Shown piece after piece: positions 33,186-43,678 of a stretch of 64,000 nt of DNA. The notes beneath the pieces are model-generated. The model saw only the letters and a program-made list of their open reading frames with translations. It made no database searches and was not told the origin of the DNA. The stretch comes from Cordylochernes scorpioides (lineage: Eukaryota; Arthropoda; Arachnida; Pseudoscorpiones; Chernetidae). Position 1 is the stretch's first letter, and every line of letters starts with the position of its first letter. A program made the translations under genes and the position numbers. The stretch is from positions 45,968,665-46,032,664 of the forward strand of contig CP092874.1 in NCBI GenBank assembly GCA_030710605.1. Reading direction: 5' to 3'.

Positions 33186-33787
33186 GTTAATTTATAATAA
33201 TCTAAATTATGCACTCACTTGTAATTTAGGAATATGGAAAATTAGATCTTTCTGAAACTGTGAAACTTTCACTAAAATACAATTTTCCGTAGATAAAACT
33301 TTAATTTATGCGAAGAAATACAGACACAGTGTGCGTGTGCAGCAAGTCAGCACATAAGCTCGGGATTCCTCGTGAGATGTGTACACAGCGCATGTGTTCA
33401 ATCACAGTAGCATTTAGTATAGTGCGATAAAAACAAAAAATAAACTTATTTGGAAAACCGTGTAAAAGCGAAAACGTGTAAAACAAGTACCGTGTAAATC
33501 GGGGAATAGGTGTATAAAATCATCTAAAAAGCACAGGTGCTCGTGGTCAGGAAATGCCTTCTTTATTTTTAATATATATATATAAATGAAAAAACAATAG
33601 AAAAAATAAAAGATAAGTGGGTCAGGTGTTGATATTAAAAATGAAAAAGGCATCTCCTGACCACGAGCGCATGTGTTTTTAAGATGGCAGAGCGCCATCT
33701 AGTGGAGCAAAAATAAACTAAACGTTTATTTAGCTTTCTCCGTGATATTTGGCCAACCCAATTTCTTGATAAATCAAGAAAAGTCAT

Positions 33788-33826
33788 CCACGAACGCGAT
33801 TCGCGCTTTCGGCGCTCGTCAGCGTG
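33788..33826 (-). ncRNA. Hammerhead ribozyme motif, type I minimal, mutated core
   Basis: On the minus strand: stem I ccacg/cgtgg, core CTGACGA, stem II CGC..GCG capped by CGAAA, then CGAA followed by T where the core needs A, and a tiny stem III. The GAAA-to-GAAT change should weaken or abolish cleavage. Confidence 0.6.
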
Positions 33827-34073
33827 GAGTAGGCTGTAACCACTTCGACCAAAAAAACTTTTGGCCATCTAAAAAGCACATGTGCTCGTGGTCAGGAGAT
33901 ACCTTCTTTATTTTTAATATCAACACCTGACCCACTTATATTTTATTTTTTCTATTGTTATTTCATGTGCTAAGCGTCTTTACGCAAATTTGGCCCTAAA
34001 TACCCATTTCTTGAATTCTCAGGGAAGCCATTGGGACCAAAAATCTTTTTGGTCGCAGTGGTTACAGCCTACT

Positions 34074-34113
34074 CCACGCTGACGAGCGCCAAAAGCGCGA
34101 AACGCGTTCGTGG
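34074..34113 (+). ncRNA. Hammerhead ribozyme, type I minimal, intact core
   Basis: Stem I 34074-34078 (ccacg) pairs with 34109-34113 (cgtgg). CTGACGA is at 34079-34085; stem II CGC/GCG has loop CAAAA; GAAA is at 34099-34102; the two-pair stem III AC/GT has loop GC; the cleavage triplet GTT ends at 34108. Every required core base is present. Very short stem III is known from type I motifs of Penelope-like elements, which work best as dimers. Confidence 0.7.
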
Positions 34114-34176
34114 ATGGCTTCTCTTGATTTATCAATAAATTGGATTGGCCAAATATCACGGAGCAAGCTAAATAAA

Positions 34177-35039
34177 TGTCATAATTTGTATATAATTGTA
34201 TGCACCCCCGACCCACTATGCATGTACAATGTATGATTTTCAAAGATTTAATAAAGAATAAGGTAACTGGAGGAAAGAAAGTAGCAACAAGACATAGGAA
34301 GCAGGCTAAAAGCGGACACAAGTATAAATAACTTGTACAGTCAATACTTCCTGGCAAGCCCGGACGTATCTGGTATCCGCAGAAGTTATATTAGTAGAGA
34401 GACGCCCAATATTTCCGGACAGGACCGGACGTATTTGATAACCGCGGAAGTAATAAGAGTCGAGCACACCCAATACTTCCTGACAAGATCGGCGGTATCT
34501 TCCACCAAAGAAAGCCGCAGAACCAATTAGAAAGTCTCCCCTAAATAGGTCAACCAATAGAAAAACGGGCACGTTCCATCCCTCGACCAATAGGAAAGAA
34601 GCTAAATCTTGGTGTAAAATCGAGAAGCAAGAATAGTCAGTAACGTTTTCGCTCTCATAGGAACAACACCTAGAGTAGTGCTTTGGCTCCCAAGGAGGTG
34701 ACATCGGCTCTGGACCTCTCTCCCTCTGCTCATCCCGTAGCTAAGTACAATCACCACCATGTGATCAGATAATTAACAATCAAAATCGCTCCGCTCTTCT
34801 CAAGTTTCTTTCCTCCAACCCAGTTGCCTTTTATTTTCAAACCCCATCACGTGTCCTGATTATTCCTAACTGTATGCTTCACTTGCCACTCAACGACTGC
34901 GTTTCAACCAATCCTCACCATTCAAATCGAACAACAAGAAATTCCGCAACGATATTGTCACAGAACGGTTAAGTCGACAGGATTCTACAACAGTGTAATA
35001 CATCAAATATTGCAGTGTAATAACTTTGGATATATTACA
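34177..35039 (+). repeat. LTR 1 (863 bp) of the tandem element
   Basis: Starts TGTCATAATTTG and ends TATATTACA. It contains AATAAA (about 34249), a TATAAAT at about 34323, and three degenerate 65-bp repeats beginning at 34342, 34407 and 34471. AGTCGACAGGAT occurs at 34972-34983. It differs from the other two LTRs by a T-A-T/T-G-T change at about 34498. Confidence 0.92.
34342..34503 (+). promoter_or_regulatory. Three degenerate ~65-bp U3-like repeats in the LTR
   Basis: caatacttcctg/caatatttccgg/caatacttcctg starts recur at 34342, 34407 and 34471 (spacing 65 and 64). Each is followed by a ccggacgtat-like box and an ccgcagaag/ccgcggaag-like box. Similar arrays act as enhancers in many LTRs. 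The same array is present at 38213-38374 and 42083-42244. Confidence 0.55.
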
Positions 35040-35040
35040 T

Positions 35041-35055
35041 AGAGTCGACAGGATA
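35041..35055 (+). promoter_or_regulatory. Primer-site-like box AGAGTCGACAGGATA after the LTR
   Basis: It lies one base after the LTR, where a tRNA primer site normally begins with TGG. Instead the conserved box AGAGTCGACAGGATA is found, also present after LTR 2 (38912-38926) and next to three other LTR-like sequences in this window (30816, 42897-42959 in reverse, 59903 in reverse). Which primer it would use is unknown. Confidence 0.5.
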
Positions 35056-35060
35056 AAGAG

Positions 35061-35309
35061 ATGGAATTTAATCAGGATCCCATAGGCGTAAAAACGGACA
35101 ACCCTACGAAAGAAAGAGGGAAGAAACTGGCAACGAGCGAAGCGACAAAACACACCCTGGCGACAATAATTTTGCAGCTGACCGCCGCACTTCAAGAAGC
35201 AAGGTCCACTCAACTACAAACGACGTTCCGTAGCGCCACCCCCGGAGCAGCCCACACGCCCCACATTATACCTTTAGCAAGAAGGTCTGCCATGCCAGGT
35301 GTACTGTAA
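35061..35309 (+). pseudogene. Short gag-like leader ORF of tandem unit 1
   Basis: Eighty-two codons starting MEFNQDPIGVKTDNP, just after the primer-site-like box, with a helix-forming middle (TLATIILQLTAALQEA). No capsid fold is recognisable. It ends just before RNase H-like sequence in another frame, so a deletion probably fused the start of gag to the end of pol. Identical copy at 38932-39180. Confidence 0.5.
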
Positions 35310-35319
35310 CACCTCAACA

Positions 35320-36488
35320 TTCGGCATTGCAGGCATTCTTAAACAAGTCTACCCTGATGGGAAGACATACCCAGTTCAACATTTCAGCCGCTCTCTGCGT
35401 GGTCACGAGCGAAATTATTCAGACTTGGAACTAAATGCCTAGCCATTGTGGAAAGTGTGGATAACTTCCGCGCCTGTCTAATGGGCAGAAAGTTTACAAT
35501 ACTTTCTGACCATCCTGCATTGCAGTGGTTGAAAGAGATCAAAGCCCCGTCAGGCAGATTGTTTCGATGGAGGTTAAGACTGTCAAGATACGAATATGAG
35601 GTCCGTAGCATAAATGGAGTACAACAATATGAAACGGGCGTTGTAACTCGTATCCCATTTTGTGGCTTTCTAGATGCGCCACTCATAAAGAGCCAACAGT
35701 CTTCTCCACCGGGAAAATCTCGCGTGACTATGGATCACAATAAACTACGCACCGTCTCCCGAAAAGGAGTACTTAAAACTATAGTCCCAAGTTCACTTAC
35801 AGCCAGACTTCTTAAGTCCGTACACACACAACACCACCATCCAAACATCTCCAAGATGACGAGACTCATCTCGTCACAATATTATTGGCAGAACATGACA
35901 CAAGACATCGCAAAACAGGTAAAAACCTGCCCCACATGCCGATTCGCTAGAAGAATCGATGAATCCAACCAACCTTCACGTAAAAATACCGACACAGGCC
36001 CCAAAGCAAAACAAAATTCGTACATAAAGCACAGCGTACACACAACACAAACAATGCCAAAATTACACCACCCACGTCAGAGAAACGATCACACATCACA
36101 ACTTAAATCAATTACCGCCGACATATCGCTAATAAAACCATTAACGATCAAACAGGAGAACTGCGAACCTACCAATCATTTAAATTCTACAATTAATAAG
36201 GTTCAAGCAAATATTTCAGAGTCCCCATTTACAATAACATGGAAGAACATGGGGCAATACCCTATCTTTCATCTGATTTTCATCCTTTGTTTGTTAGTTC
36301 TACCATACAAATGTATCCCAATTTTATTCATTAATTATTTGTTTATCTATACCATGCCCGCTCATAAAATTTTCGAACTACAAGAGGCAGTTTTTAATTT
36401 TGGACAAGCATTTATAAAACTTCTCATAATTTTAGGAAACATTTTTGCAGAAAATCTAAATAAACTCCGAAGAGATAGAAGTAACTGA
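35320..36488 (+). pseudogene. RNase H C-terminal part and integrase zinc-binding domain, unit 1
   Basis: The trace starts FGIAGILKQVYPDGKTYPVQ and shifts frame near 35440. Frame 35448-36488 (346 codons) continues with LAIVESVDNFRACL-like RNase H, FTILSDHPALQWLKEIKAPS, and the integrase HHCC block with HTQHHHPNISK and CPTCRFAR (about 35825-35945). The integrase catalytic core is absent. The last 90 residues contain a hydrophobic segment (FHLIFILCLLVLPYKC, about 36265) and a basic end, a possible membrane segment. This could be unrelated sequence or a remnant of a third gene; I would not call it an envelope. The second copy is at 39191-40359. Confidence 0.72.
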
Positions 36489-36570
36489 AAGATGACCAAC
36501 CAATGTCGGAGAAATCACACTCCAGTAACAAGATCCGAGTCGCACCCAAAAAACAAATAAGCGGAAGGAA

Positions 36571-36807
36571 GTGAGAATTTTGAGACCCCGCTCCCCCGCA
36601 CGCCTCATTTCCGGATCCAATTACTTCGGACCCCTCTTCTGGCCAACACGTAAAATTAGGTCGCCGCTTTTCCCCTCCACAGACTCCTCCCTACCGCCAG
36701 TCTTGGATCCCAATTCGAACTACATATCGATTTTTTACAATCCAATTCCACACCCACAAGACGTCACACACACAAACATTCTAAATGAGTTCCCATCCCT
36801 ATTATAA
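36571..36807 (+). other. Small ORF of unknown function, unit 1
   Basis: Seventy-eight codons rich in Pro, Ser and Asn (start MRILRPRSPARLIS). It is preserved identically in unit 2 at 40441-40677, but because the two units are almost identical overall this says nothing about selection. No domain recognised. Confidence 0.3.
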
Positions 36808-37139
36808 CAAATCAATTACTTTACAGACTTCTAACATTTTTCACAACACACACAAAGACAAAAATTTATAGGGCATAATTGGGCAATTAAAAAATTTATA
36901 GGGCATGTAGATACAAAAGGGTTCAAAACAATACACCTTATTGTTCATATTAATCATTTTCATTATTTTCTCTCAATTAAAATTTAAATATATATTCAAT
37001 TTATCAATTTATTCAACTTATTATCACTTTTAATCATTAATTATCATTTTTTTTACCAATTAGTTTATATTATCATAGTTGCAAATCAACGAAAACTCAT
37101 TGGTTTTCTTTTAAAATTGGAAATTATATTTTACTTTGA

Positions 37140-37770
37140 TTTACAAAAACATTCTTTTTTTTCTATTTTTTTTTCACCATGCAACCAAGCATTCACTTTG
37201 ATTTCTTCCAACTTTTTATTTTACTTTGATTTCTTCAAAACACCTTATGAAATTTCCTCGATTTCTTTTCCCAAAATTCGAGCAAAAATTAGTTAGGCAT
37301 TTTTCTTTTTTCTCACCATACACCAAACATTCACTTTGATTTCTTCCAACCTTTATTTTTATTTTTTGATTTCTCAAAAGACCTAATAAAAATCCCTCGA
37401 TTTCCATTCCCAATTTCGAGCAAGAATATGGTTAGGCATTTTTCCTTTTTTTTTTTTTTTCTCACCATGCATCAAGCATTCACTTTGATTTCTTCCAACT
37501 TTTTATTTTTATTTTTATTTTTTGATTTCTCAAAAGACCTAATAAAAATCCCTCGATTTCCATTCCCAATTTCGAGCAAAAATATAATTAGGCATTTCTT
37601 TTTACCATGCAACAAGCACTTTTCTTTTTTCACCATGCAACAAAACATTTTTTTTTTCCTCACCATGCAACCAAGCCTTTACTTTGATTTCGTCCAACTT
37701 TTTATTTTTATATTATTTTTGATTTCTCAAAAGCCCTAATAGGACTCCCTCGATTTTTTTTCCAATTTCG
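37140..37770 (+). repeat. Pyrimidine-rich internal tandem array, unit 1
   Basis: Four imperfect copies of a roughly 130-170-bp unit carry caccatgca, cactttgatttcttccaac, ccctcgatttc and tttcgagca motifs (starts near 37176, 37312, 37463 and 37660). Noncoding, between the ORFs and the next LTR. Its twin at 41010-41640 differs mainly in T-run lengths. Confidence 0.75.
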
Positions 37771-38047
37771 AGTAGAAATTAGTTAGGCGCATTTTCTTTT
37801 CTTTTTAATCCACTGTGTACCATAGCATTCATTTTGATTTCTTACAATTAAAAAAATTTTTGATTTCTATTAATTATACTCAACCTATATCATCAACACC
37901 ATTCTATTTTACTTCTTATATCGCCACTAATGCTTGTATATAGACTCTCAATACCCACAACTAATTTTCCCACAAAATTATTTTTTACTTTACAGAATTC
38001 TCTCAGGCTAACCCCTTCTTGAATTCTTCACATGTAGGGGGCGCATC

Positions 38048-38910
38048 TGTCATAATTTGTATATAATTGTATGCACCCCCGACCCACTATGCATGTACAA
38101 TGTATGATTTTCAAAGATTTAATAAAGAATAAGGTAACTGGAGGAAAGAAAGTAGCAACAAGACATAGGAAGCAGGCTAAAAGCGGACACAAGTATAAAT
38201 AACTTGTACAGTCAATACTTCCTGGCAAGCCCGGACGTATCTGGTATCCGCAGAAGTTATATTAGTAGAGAGACGCCCAATATTTCCGGACAGGACCGGA
38301 CGTATTTGATAACCGCGGAAGTAATAAGAGTCGAGCACACCCAATACTTCCTGACAAGATCGGCGGTGTCTTCCACCAAAGAAAGCCGCAGAACCAATTA
38401 GAAAGTCTCCCCTAAATAGGTCAACCAATAGAAAAACGGGCACGTTCCATCCCTCGACCAATAGGAAAGAAGCTAAATCTTGGTGTAAAATCGAGAAGCA
38501 AGAATAGTCAGTAACGTTTTCGCTCTCATAGGAACAACACCTAGAGTAGTGCTTTGGCTCCCAAGGAGGTGACATCGGCTCTGGACCTCTCTCCCTCTGC
38601 TCATCCCGTAGCTAAGTACAATCACCACCATGTGATCAGATAATTAACAATCAAAATCGCTCCGCTCTTCTCAAGTTTCTTTCCTCCAACCCAGTTGCCT
38701 TTTATTTTCAAACCCCATCACGTGTCCTGATTATTCCTAACTGTATGCTTCACTTGCCACTCAACGACTGCGTTTCAACCAATCCTCACCATTCAAATCG
38801 AACAACAAGAAATTCCGCAACGATATTGTCACAGAACGGTTAAGTCGACAGGATTCTACAACAGTGTAATACATCAAATATTGCAGTGTAATAACTTTGG
38901 ATATATTACA
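38048..38910 (+). repeat. LTR 2 (863 bp), shared by the two units
   Basis: Nearly identical to LTR 1 and LTR 3. It is preceded by the polypurine tract and followed by TAGAGTCGACAGGATAAAG. Confidence 0.92.
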
Positions 38911-38931
38911 TAGAGTCGACAGGATAAAGAG

Positions 38932-39180
38932 ATGGAATTTAATCAGGATCCCATAGGCGTAAAAACGGACAACCCTACGAAAGAAAGAGGGAAGAAACTG
39001 GCAACGAGCGAAGCGACAAAACACACCCTGGCGACAATAATTTTGCAGCTGACCGCCGCACTTCAAGAAGCAAGGTCCACTCAACTACAAACGACGTTCC
39101 GTAGCGCCACCCCCGGAGCAGCCCACACGCCCCACATTATACCTTTAGCAAGAAGGTCTGCCATGCCAGGTGTACTGTAA
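38932..39180 (+). pseudogene. Short gag-like leader ORF of tandem unit 2
   Basis: Identical 82-codon copy of 35061-35309 in the second unit; see that entry. Confidence 0.5.
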
Positions 39181-39190
39181 CACCTCAACA

Positions 39191-40359
39191 TTCGGCATTG
39201 CAGGCATTCTTAAACAAGTCTACCCTGATGGGAAGACATACCCAGTTCAACATTTCAGCCGCTCTCTGCGTGGTCACGAGCGAAATTATTCAGACTTGGA
39301 ACTAAATGCCTAGCCATTGTGGAAAGTGTGGATAACTTCCGCGCCTGTCTAATGGGCAGAAAGTTTACAATACTTTCTGACCATCCTGCATTGCAGTGGT
39401 TGAAAGAGATCAAAGCCCCATCAGGCAGATTGTTTCGATGGAGGTTAAGACTGTCAAGATACGAATATGAGGTCCGTAGCATAAATGGAGTACAACAATA
39501 TGAAACGGGCGTTGTAACTCGTATCCCATTTTGTGGCTTTCTAGATGCGCCACTCATAAAGAGCCAACAGTCTTCTCCACCGGGAAAATCTCGCGTGACT
39601 ATGGATCACAATAAACTACGCACCGTCTCCCGAAAAGGAGTACTTAAAACTATAGTCCCAAGTTCACTTACAGCCAGACTTCTTAAGTCCGTACACACAC
39701 AACACCACCATCCAAACATCTCCAAGATGACGAGACTCATCTCGTCACAATATTATTGGCAGAACATGACACAAGACATCGCAAAACAGGTAAAAACCTG
39801 CCCCACATGCCGATTCGCTAGAAGAATCGATGAATCCAACCAACCTTCACGTAAAAATACCGACACAGGCCCCAAAGCAAAACAAAATTCGTACATAAAG
39901 CACAGCGTACACACAACACAAACAATGCCAAAATTACACCACCCACGTCAGAGAAACGATCACACATCACAACTTAAATCAATTACCGCCGAAATATCGC
40001 TAATAAAACCATTAACGATCAAACAGGAGAACTGCGAACCTACCAATCATTTAAATTCTACAATTAATAAGGTTCAAGCAAATATTTCAGAGTCCCCATT
40101 TACAATAACATGGAAGAACATGGGGCAATACCCTATCTTTCATCTGATTTTCATCCTTTGTTTGTTAGTTCTACCATACAAATGTATCCCAATTTTATTT
40201 ATTAATTATTTGTTTATCTATACCATGCCCGCTCATAAAATTTTCGAACTACAAGAGGCAGTTTTTAATTTTGGACAAGCATTTATAAAACTTCTCATAA
40301 TTTTAGGAAACATTTTTGCAGAAAATCTAAATAAACTCCGAAGAGATAGAAGTAACTGA
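39191..40359 (+). pseudogene. RNase H part and integrase zinc-binding domain, unit 2
   Basis: Second copy of 35320-36488, differing by a handful of substitutions (for example, Asp to Glu in ITADISL/ITAEISL near 39992). A 1-base deletion just after the ORF at about 40367 accounts for the 3,870 versus 3,871 bp period. Confidence 0.72.
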
Positions 40360-41917
40360 AAGATGACAACCAATGTCGGAGAAATCACACTCCAGTAACA
40401 AGATCCGAGTCGCACCCAAAAAACAAATAAGCGGAAGGAAGTGAGAATTTTGAGACCCCGCTCCCCCGCACGCCTCATTTCCGGATCCAATTACTTCGGA
40501 CCCCTCTTCTGGCCAACACGTAAAATTAGGTCGCCGCTTTTCCCCTCCACAGACTCCTCCCTACCGCCAGTCTTGGATCCCAATTCGAACTACATATCGA
40601 TTTTTTACAATCCAATTCCACACCCACAAGACGTCACACACACAAACATTCTAAATGAGTTCCCATCCCTATTATAACAAATCAATTACTTTACAGACTT
40701 CTAACATTTTTCACAACACACACAAAGACAAAAATTTATAGGGCATAATTGGGCAATTAAAAAATTTATAGGGCATGTAGATACAAAAGGGTTCAAAACA
40801 ATACACCTTATTGTTCATATTAATCATTTTCATTATTTTCTCTCAATTAAAATTTAAATATATATTCAATTTATCAATTTATTCAACTTATTATCACTTT
40901 TAATCATTAATTATCATTTTTTTTACCAATTAGTTTATATTATCATAGTTGCAAATCAACGAAAACTCATTGGTTTTCTTTTAAAATTGGAAATTATATT
41001 TTACTTTGATTTACAAAAACATTCTTTTTTTCTATTTTTTTTTTCACCATGCAACCAAGCATTCACTTTGATTTCTTCCAACTTTTTATTTTACTTTGAT
41101 TTCTTCAAAACACCTTATGAAATTTCCTCGATTTCTTTTCCCCAAAATTCGAGCAAAAATTAGTTAGGCATTTTTCTTTTTTCTCACCATACACCAAACA
41201 TTCACTTTGATTTCTTCCAACCTTTATTTTTATTTTTTGATTTCTCAAAAGACCTAATAAAAATCCCTCGATTTCCATTCCCAATTTCGAGCAAGAATAT
41301 GGTTAGGCATTTTTCCTTTTTTTTTTTTTTTCTCACCATGCATCAAGCATTCACTTTGATTTCTTCCAACTTTTTATTTTTATTTTTATTTTTTGATTTC
41401 TCAAAAGACCTAATAAAAATCCCTCGATTTCCATTCCCAATTTCGAGCAAAAATATAATTAGGCATTTCTTTTTACCATGCAACAAGCACTTTTCTTTTT
41501 TCACCATGCAACAAAACATTTTTTTTTCCTCACCATGCAACCAAGCCTTTACTTTGATTTCGTCCAACTTTTTATTTTTATATTATTTTTGATTTCTCAA
41601 AAGCCCTAATAGGACTCCCTCGATTTTTTTTCCAATTTCGAGTAGAAATTAGTTAGGCGCATTTTCTTTTCTTTTTAATCCACTGTGTACCATAGCATTC
41701 ATTTTGATTTCTTACAATTAAAAAAATTTTTGATTTCTATTAATTATACTCAACCTATATCATCAACACCATTCTATTTTACTTCTTATATCGCCACTAA
41801 TGCTTGTATATAGACTCTCAATACCCACAACTAATTTTCCCACAAAATTATTTTTTACTTTACAGAATTCTCTCAGGCTAACCCCTTCTTGAATTCTTCA
41901 CATGTAGGGGGCGCATC

Positions 41918-42780
41918 TGTCATAATTTGTATATAATTGTATGCACCCCCGACCCACTATGCATGTACAATGTATGATTTTCAAAGATTTAATAAAGAAT
42001 AAGGTAACTGGAGGAAAGAAAGTAGCAACAAGACATAGGAAGCAGGCTAAAAGCGGACACAAGTATAAATAACTTGTACAGTCAATACTTCCTGGCAAGC
42101 CCGGACGTATCTGGTATCCGCAGAAGTTATATTAGTAGAGAGACGCCCAATATTTCCGGACAGGACCGGACGTATTTGATAACCGCGGAAGTAATAAGAG
42201 TCGAGCACACCCAATACTTCCTGACAAGATCGGCGGTGTCTTCCACCAAAGAAAGCCGCAGAACCAATTAGAAAGTCTCCCCTAAATAGGTCAACCAATA
42301 GAAAAACGGGCACGTTCCATCCCTCGACCAATAGGAAAGAAGCTAAATCTTGGTGTAAAATCGAGAAGCAAGAATAGTCAGTAACGTTTTCGCTCTCATA
42401 GGAACAACACCTAGAGTAGTGCTTTGGCTCCCAAGGAGGTGACATCGGCTCTGGACCTCTCTCCCTCTGCTCATCCCGTAGCTAAGTACAATCACCACCA
42501 TGTGATCAGATAATTAACAATCAAAATCGCTCCGCTCTTCTCAAGTTTCTTTCCTCCAACCCAGTTGCCTTTTATTTTCAAACCCCATCACGTGTCCTGA
42601 TTATTCCTAACTGTATGCTTCACTTGCCACTCAACGACTGCGTTACAACCAATCCTCACCATTCAAATCGAACAACAAGAAATTCCGCAACGATATTGTC
42701 ACAGAACGGTTAAGTCGACAGGATTCTACAACAGTGTAATACATCAAATATTGCAGTGTAATAACTTTGGATATATTACA
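41918..42780 (+). repeat. LTR 3 (863 bp) of the tandem element
   Basis: Same length as LTRs 1 and 2, with one visible substitution (gcgttacaacc at about 42643 against gcgtttcaacc). It is followed by the TAAA duplication and the continuation of the host repeat. Confidence 0.92.
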
Positions 42781-42784
42781 TAAA

Positions 42785-42895
42785 CGTTTAGTTTATTTTT
42801 GCTCCACTAGATGGCGCTCTGCCATCTGAAAGCACATGTGCTCGTGGTCAGGAGATGCCTTCTTTATTTTTAATATATTTATATATATGTGATAT
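42785..42895 (+). repeat. Continuation of the hammerhead-bearing composite repeat
   Basis: Starting from TAAA the sequence continues cgtttagtttatttttgctc, then ctagatggcgctctgccatc and gctcgtggtcaggagatgcc. It is the reverse complement of 33642-33712. It is the right half of the repeat into which the triple-LTR element integrated. Confidence 0.85.
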
Positions 42896-42896
42896 G

Positions 42897-42959
42897 ATCC
42901 TGTCGACTTTCAATGATATAAGATCCTGTCGACTCTTCTGTTATAAGATCCTGTCGACT
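42897..42959. repeat. Three tandem copies of ATCCTGTCGACT box
   Basis: atcctgtcgact occurs at 42897-42908, 42923-42934 and 42948-42959 (period 26, 25). It is the reverse complement of the post-LTR box AGTCGACAGGAT. It abuts the LTR-like sequence starting at 42966, consistent with a minus-strand LTR followed by a triplicated primer-site-like box. Confidence 0.8.
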
Positions 42960-42965
42960 TTTTAA

Positions 42966-43343
42966 TGTGATAATATAATAATAATGTGGGGAAAGAGAAA
43001 TAATCACACCACAATTTTGTAGAGGAGGGACCCAGGCAACCAGAGAGAGAGATGGAGAGCGACGGACCCGGCACCGCCAGGCGGCCGGCCGTTTTTCGAA
43101 TACAATATGCTCCAACTGTCTTAATTAGTCCTGAGGTTCCAAGAAAAGGGCCCCTCGGAATGTGGCTGATATCTCAAGTGACCGGGCCCCATATCCTGTC
43201 CCAATAGTCCCGAGAATTCCGGGCCTCTTGGAATGTCGCTAGTGGCTCAAATGGCCGTACTTTAGCTGCCTTCTCTCTCTGGTTGACTGCAGGTTTACTT
43301 TATTATTCCTGGAAGGGTAATATTATGATATATATATATATAT
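42966..43343 (-). repeat. Solo/fragment LTR related to 57499-57797
   Basis: Shares tgtgataatataataataat, ccaggcaacca, cctgaggttcc, ctcaagtgaccgg and ttattcctggaagggtaata with the LTRs at 57499 and 59920. It carries about 75 extra bases (43175-43250). On the minus strand it begins near CATAATATTACCC. Its left side carries the three ATCCTGTCGACT boxes. Confidence 0.72.
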
Positions 43344-43658
43344 TGCCACGTTTTTATTTTTAAAACGCTAATTTTAGTTTAGTAAAACTTTATTTTTAAA
43401 GTTTATTATTTTAAAAGTGAAATGTTTGTTAATGAAATAGACATTTTGCCTAAACTCATTTATTGCTGCTTTCTTTTACAAGCCATTTGTTTATGTGTAT
43501 TTTTACATATCGTTTTTATTGAGTTTTTACTAATTTAGTATGTACATCATTGACTTTTAATGAATGGAAAATAAAAAATGAAAATAAACATATGAAAAAT
43601 TAAAATAACATTTTAAAGGAAATTATGTACAATTGAAAATTGTTTTTGTAACGTCTCA
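43344..43658 (-). repeat. 3' LTR of the intact Gypsy
   Basis: On the minus strand starts TGAGACGTTACAAAAAC and ends AAAACGTGGCA. 315 bp. Confidence 0.94.
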
Positions 43659-43678
43659 TATTCCCCTTCTTGAAGCAT

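Larger units (their letters stand above)
31539..33512 (-). mobile_element. Tigger/pogo DNA transposon, internally deleted, with a nested MITE
   Basis: TIRs CATCTATCCCCCGATTTAAA (left) and CACCTATTCCCCGATTTACA (right strand) are flanked by TA (31537-31538 and 33513-33514), the pogo target. Repeats of the TIR core also appear inside (cgtgtaaatcgaaaa at 31585 and 31621; cgtgtaaaac at 33473), probably transposase binding sites. The transposase lies on the minus strand. A 221-bp MITE sits upstream of it. Confidence 0.88.
33515..34172. repeat. Inverted/tandem composite repeat with hammerhead motifs (Penelope-type candidate)
   Basis: The block gctcgtggtcaggagatgcc occurs on + at about 33538 (one change) and 33884, and on - at about 33668. 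The block containing tggccaaatatcacggag and ccacgctgacgagcgcc occurs on - at 33733-33868 and on + at about 34045-34165. It behaves as two or three copies of one repeat in opposite orientations. The right-hand part is interrupted by the triple-LTR element and resumes at 42785. No coding region was found. Type I hammerhead cores suggest a Penelope-like or retrozyme-like origin. Confidence 0.65.
34177..42780 (+). mobile_element. Non-autonomous LTR retroelement in LTR-int-LTR-int-LTR tandem form
   Basis: Three 863-bp LTRs (34177-35039, 38048-38910, 41918-42780) separate two internal regions of about 3.0 kb. The unit period is 3,871 then 3,870 bp. LTRs differ from each other at about one or two bases. 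A single 4-bp duplication TAAA flanks the whole array (34173-34176 and 42781-42784), so the array behaves as one insertion that later gained a unit by unequal exchange, or integrated as a tandem. PPT-like GTAGGGGGCGCATC precedes LTRs 2 and 3. The internal region lacks RT and an integrase core. An assembly artefact is possible, because repeats longer than short reads are needed to fake it. Confidence 0.88.

Noticed and set aside
34306..34704. 132-codon minus-strand frame repeated three times (also 38177 and 42047)
   Set aside because: It lies wholly in the 863-bp LTR, has no recognisable domain, and is repeated only because the LTR is; a chance frame in a GC-richer segment.
36240..36488. Envelope-like protein, because of a hydrophobic segment at the end of the tandem-element ORF
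   Set aside because: One hydrophobic stretch only, no signal peptide, cleavage site or cysteine pattern; insufficient for an env call.
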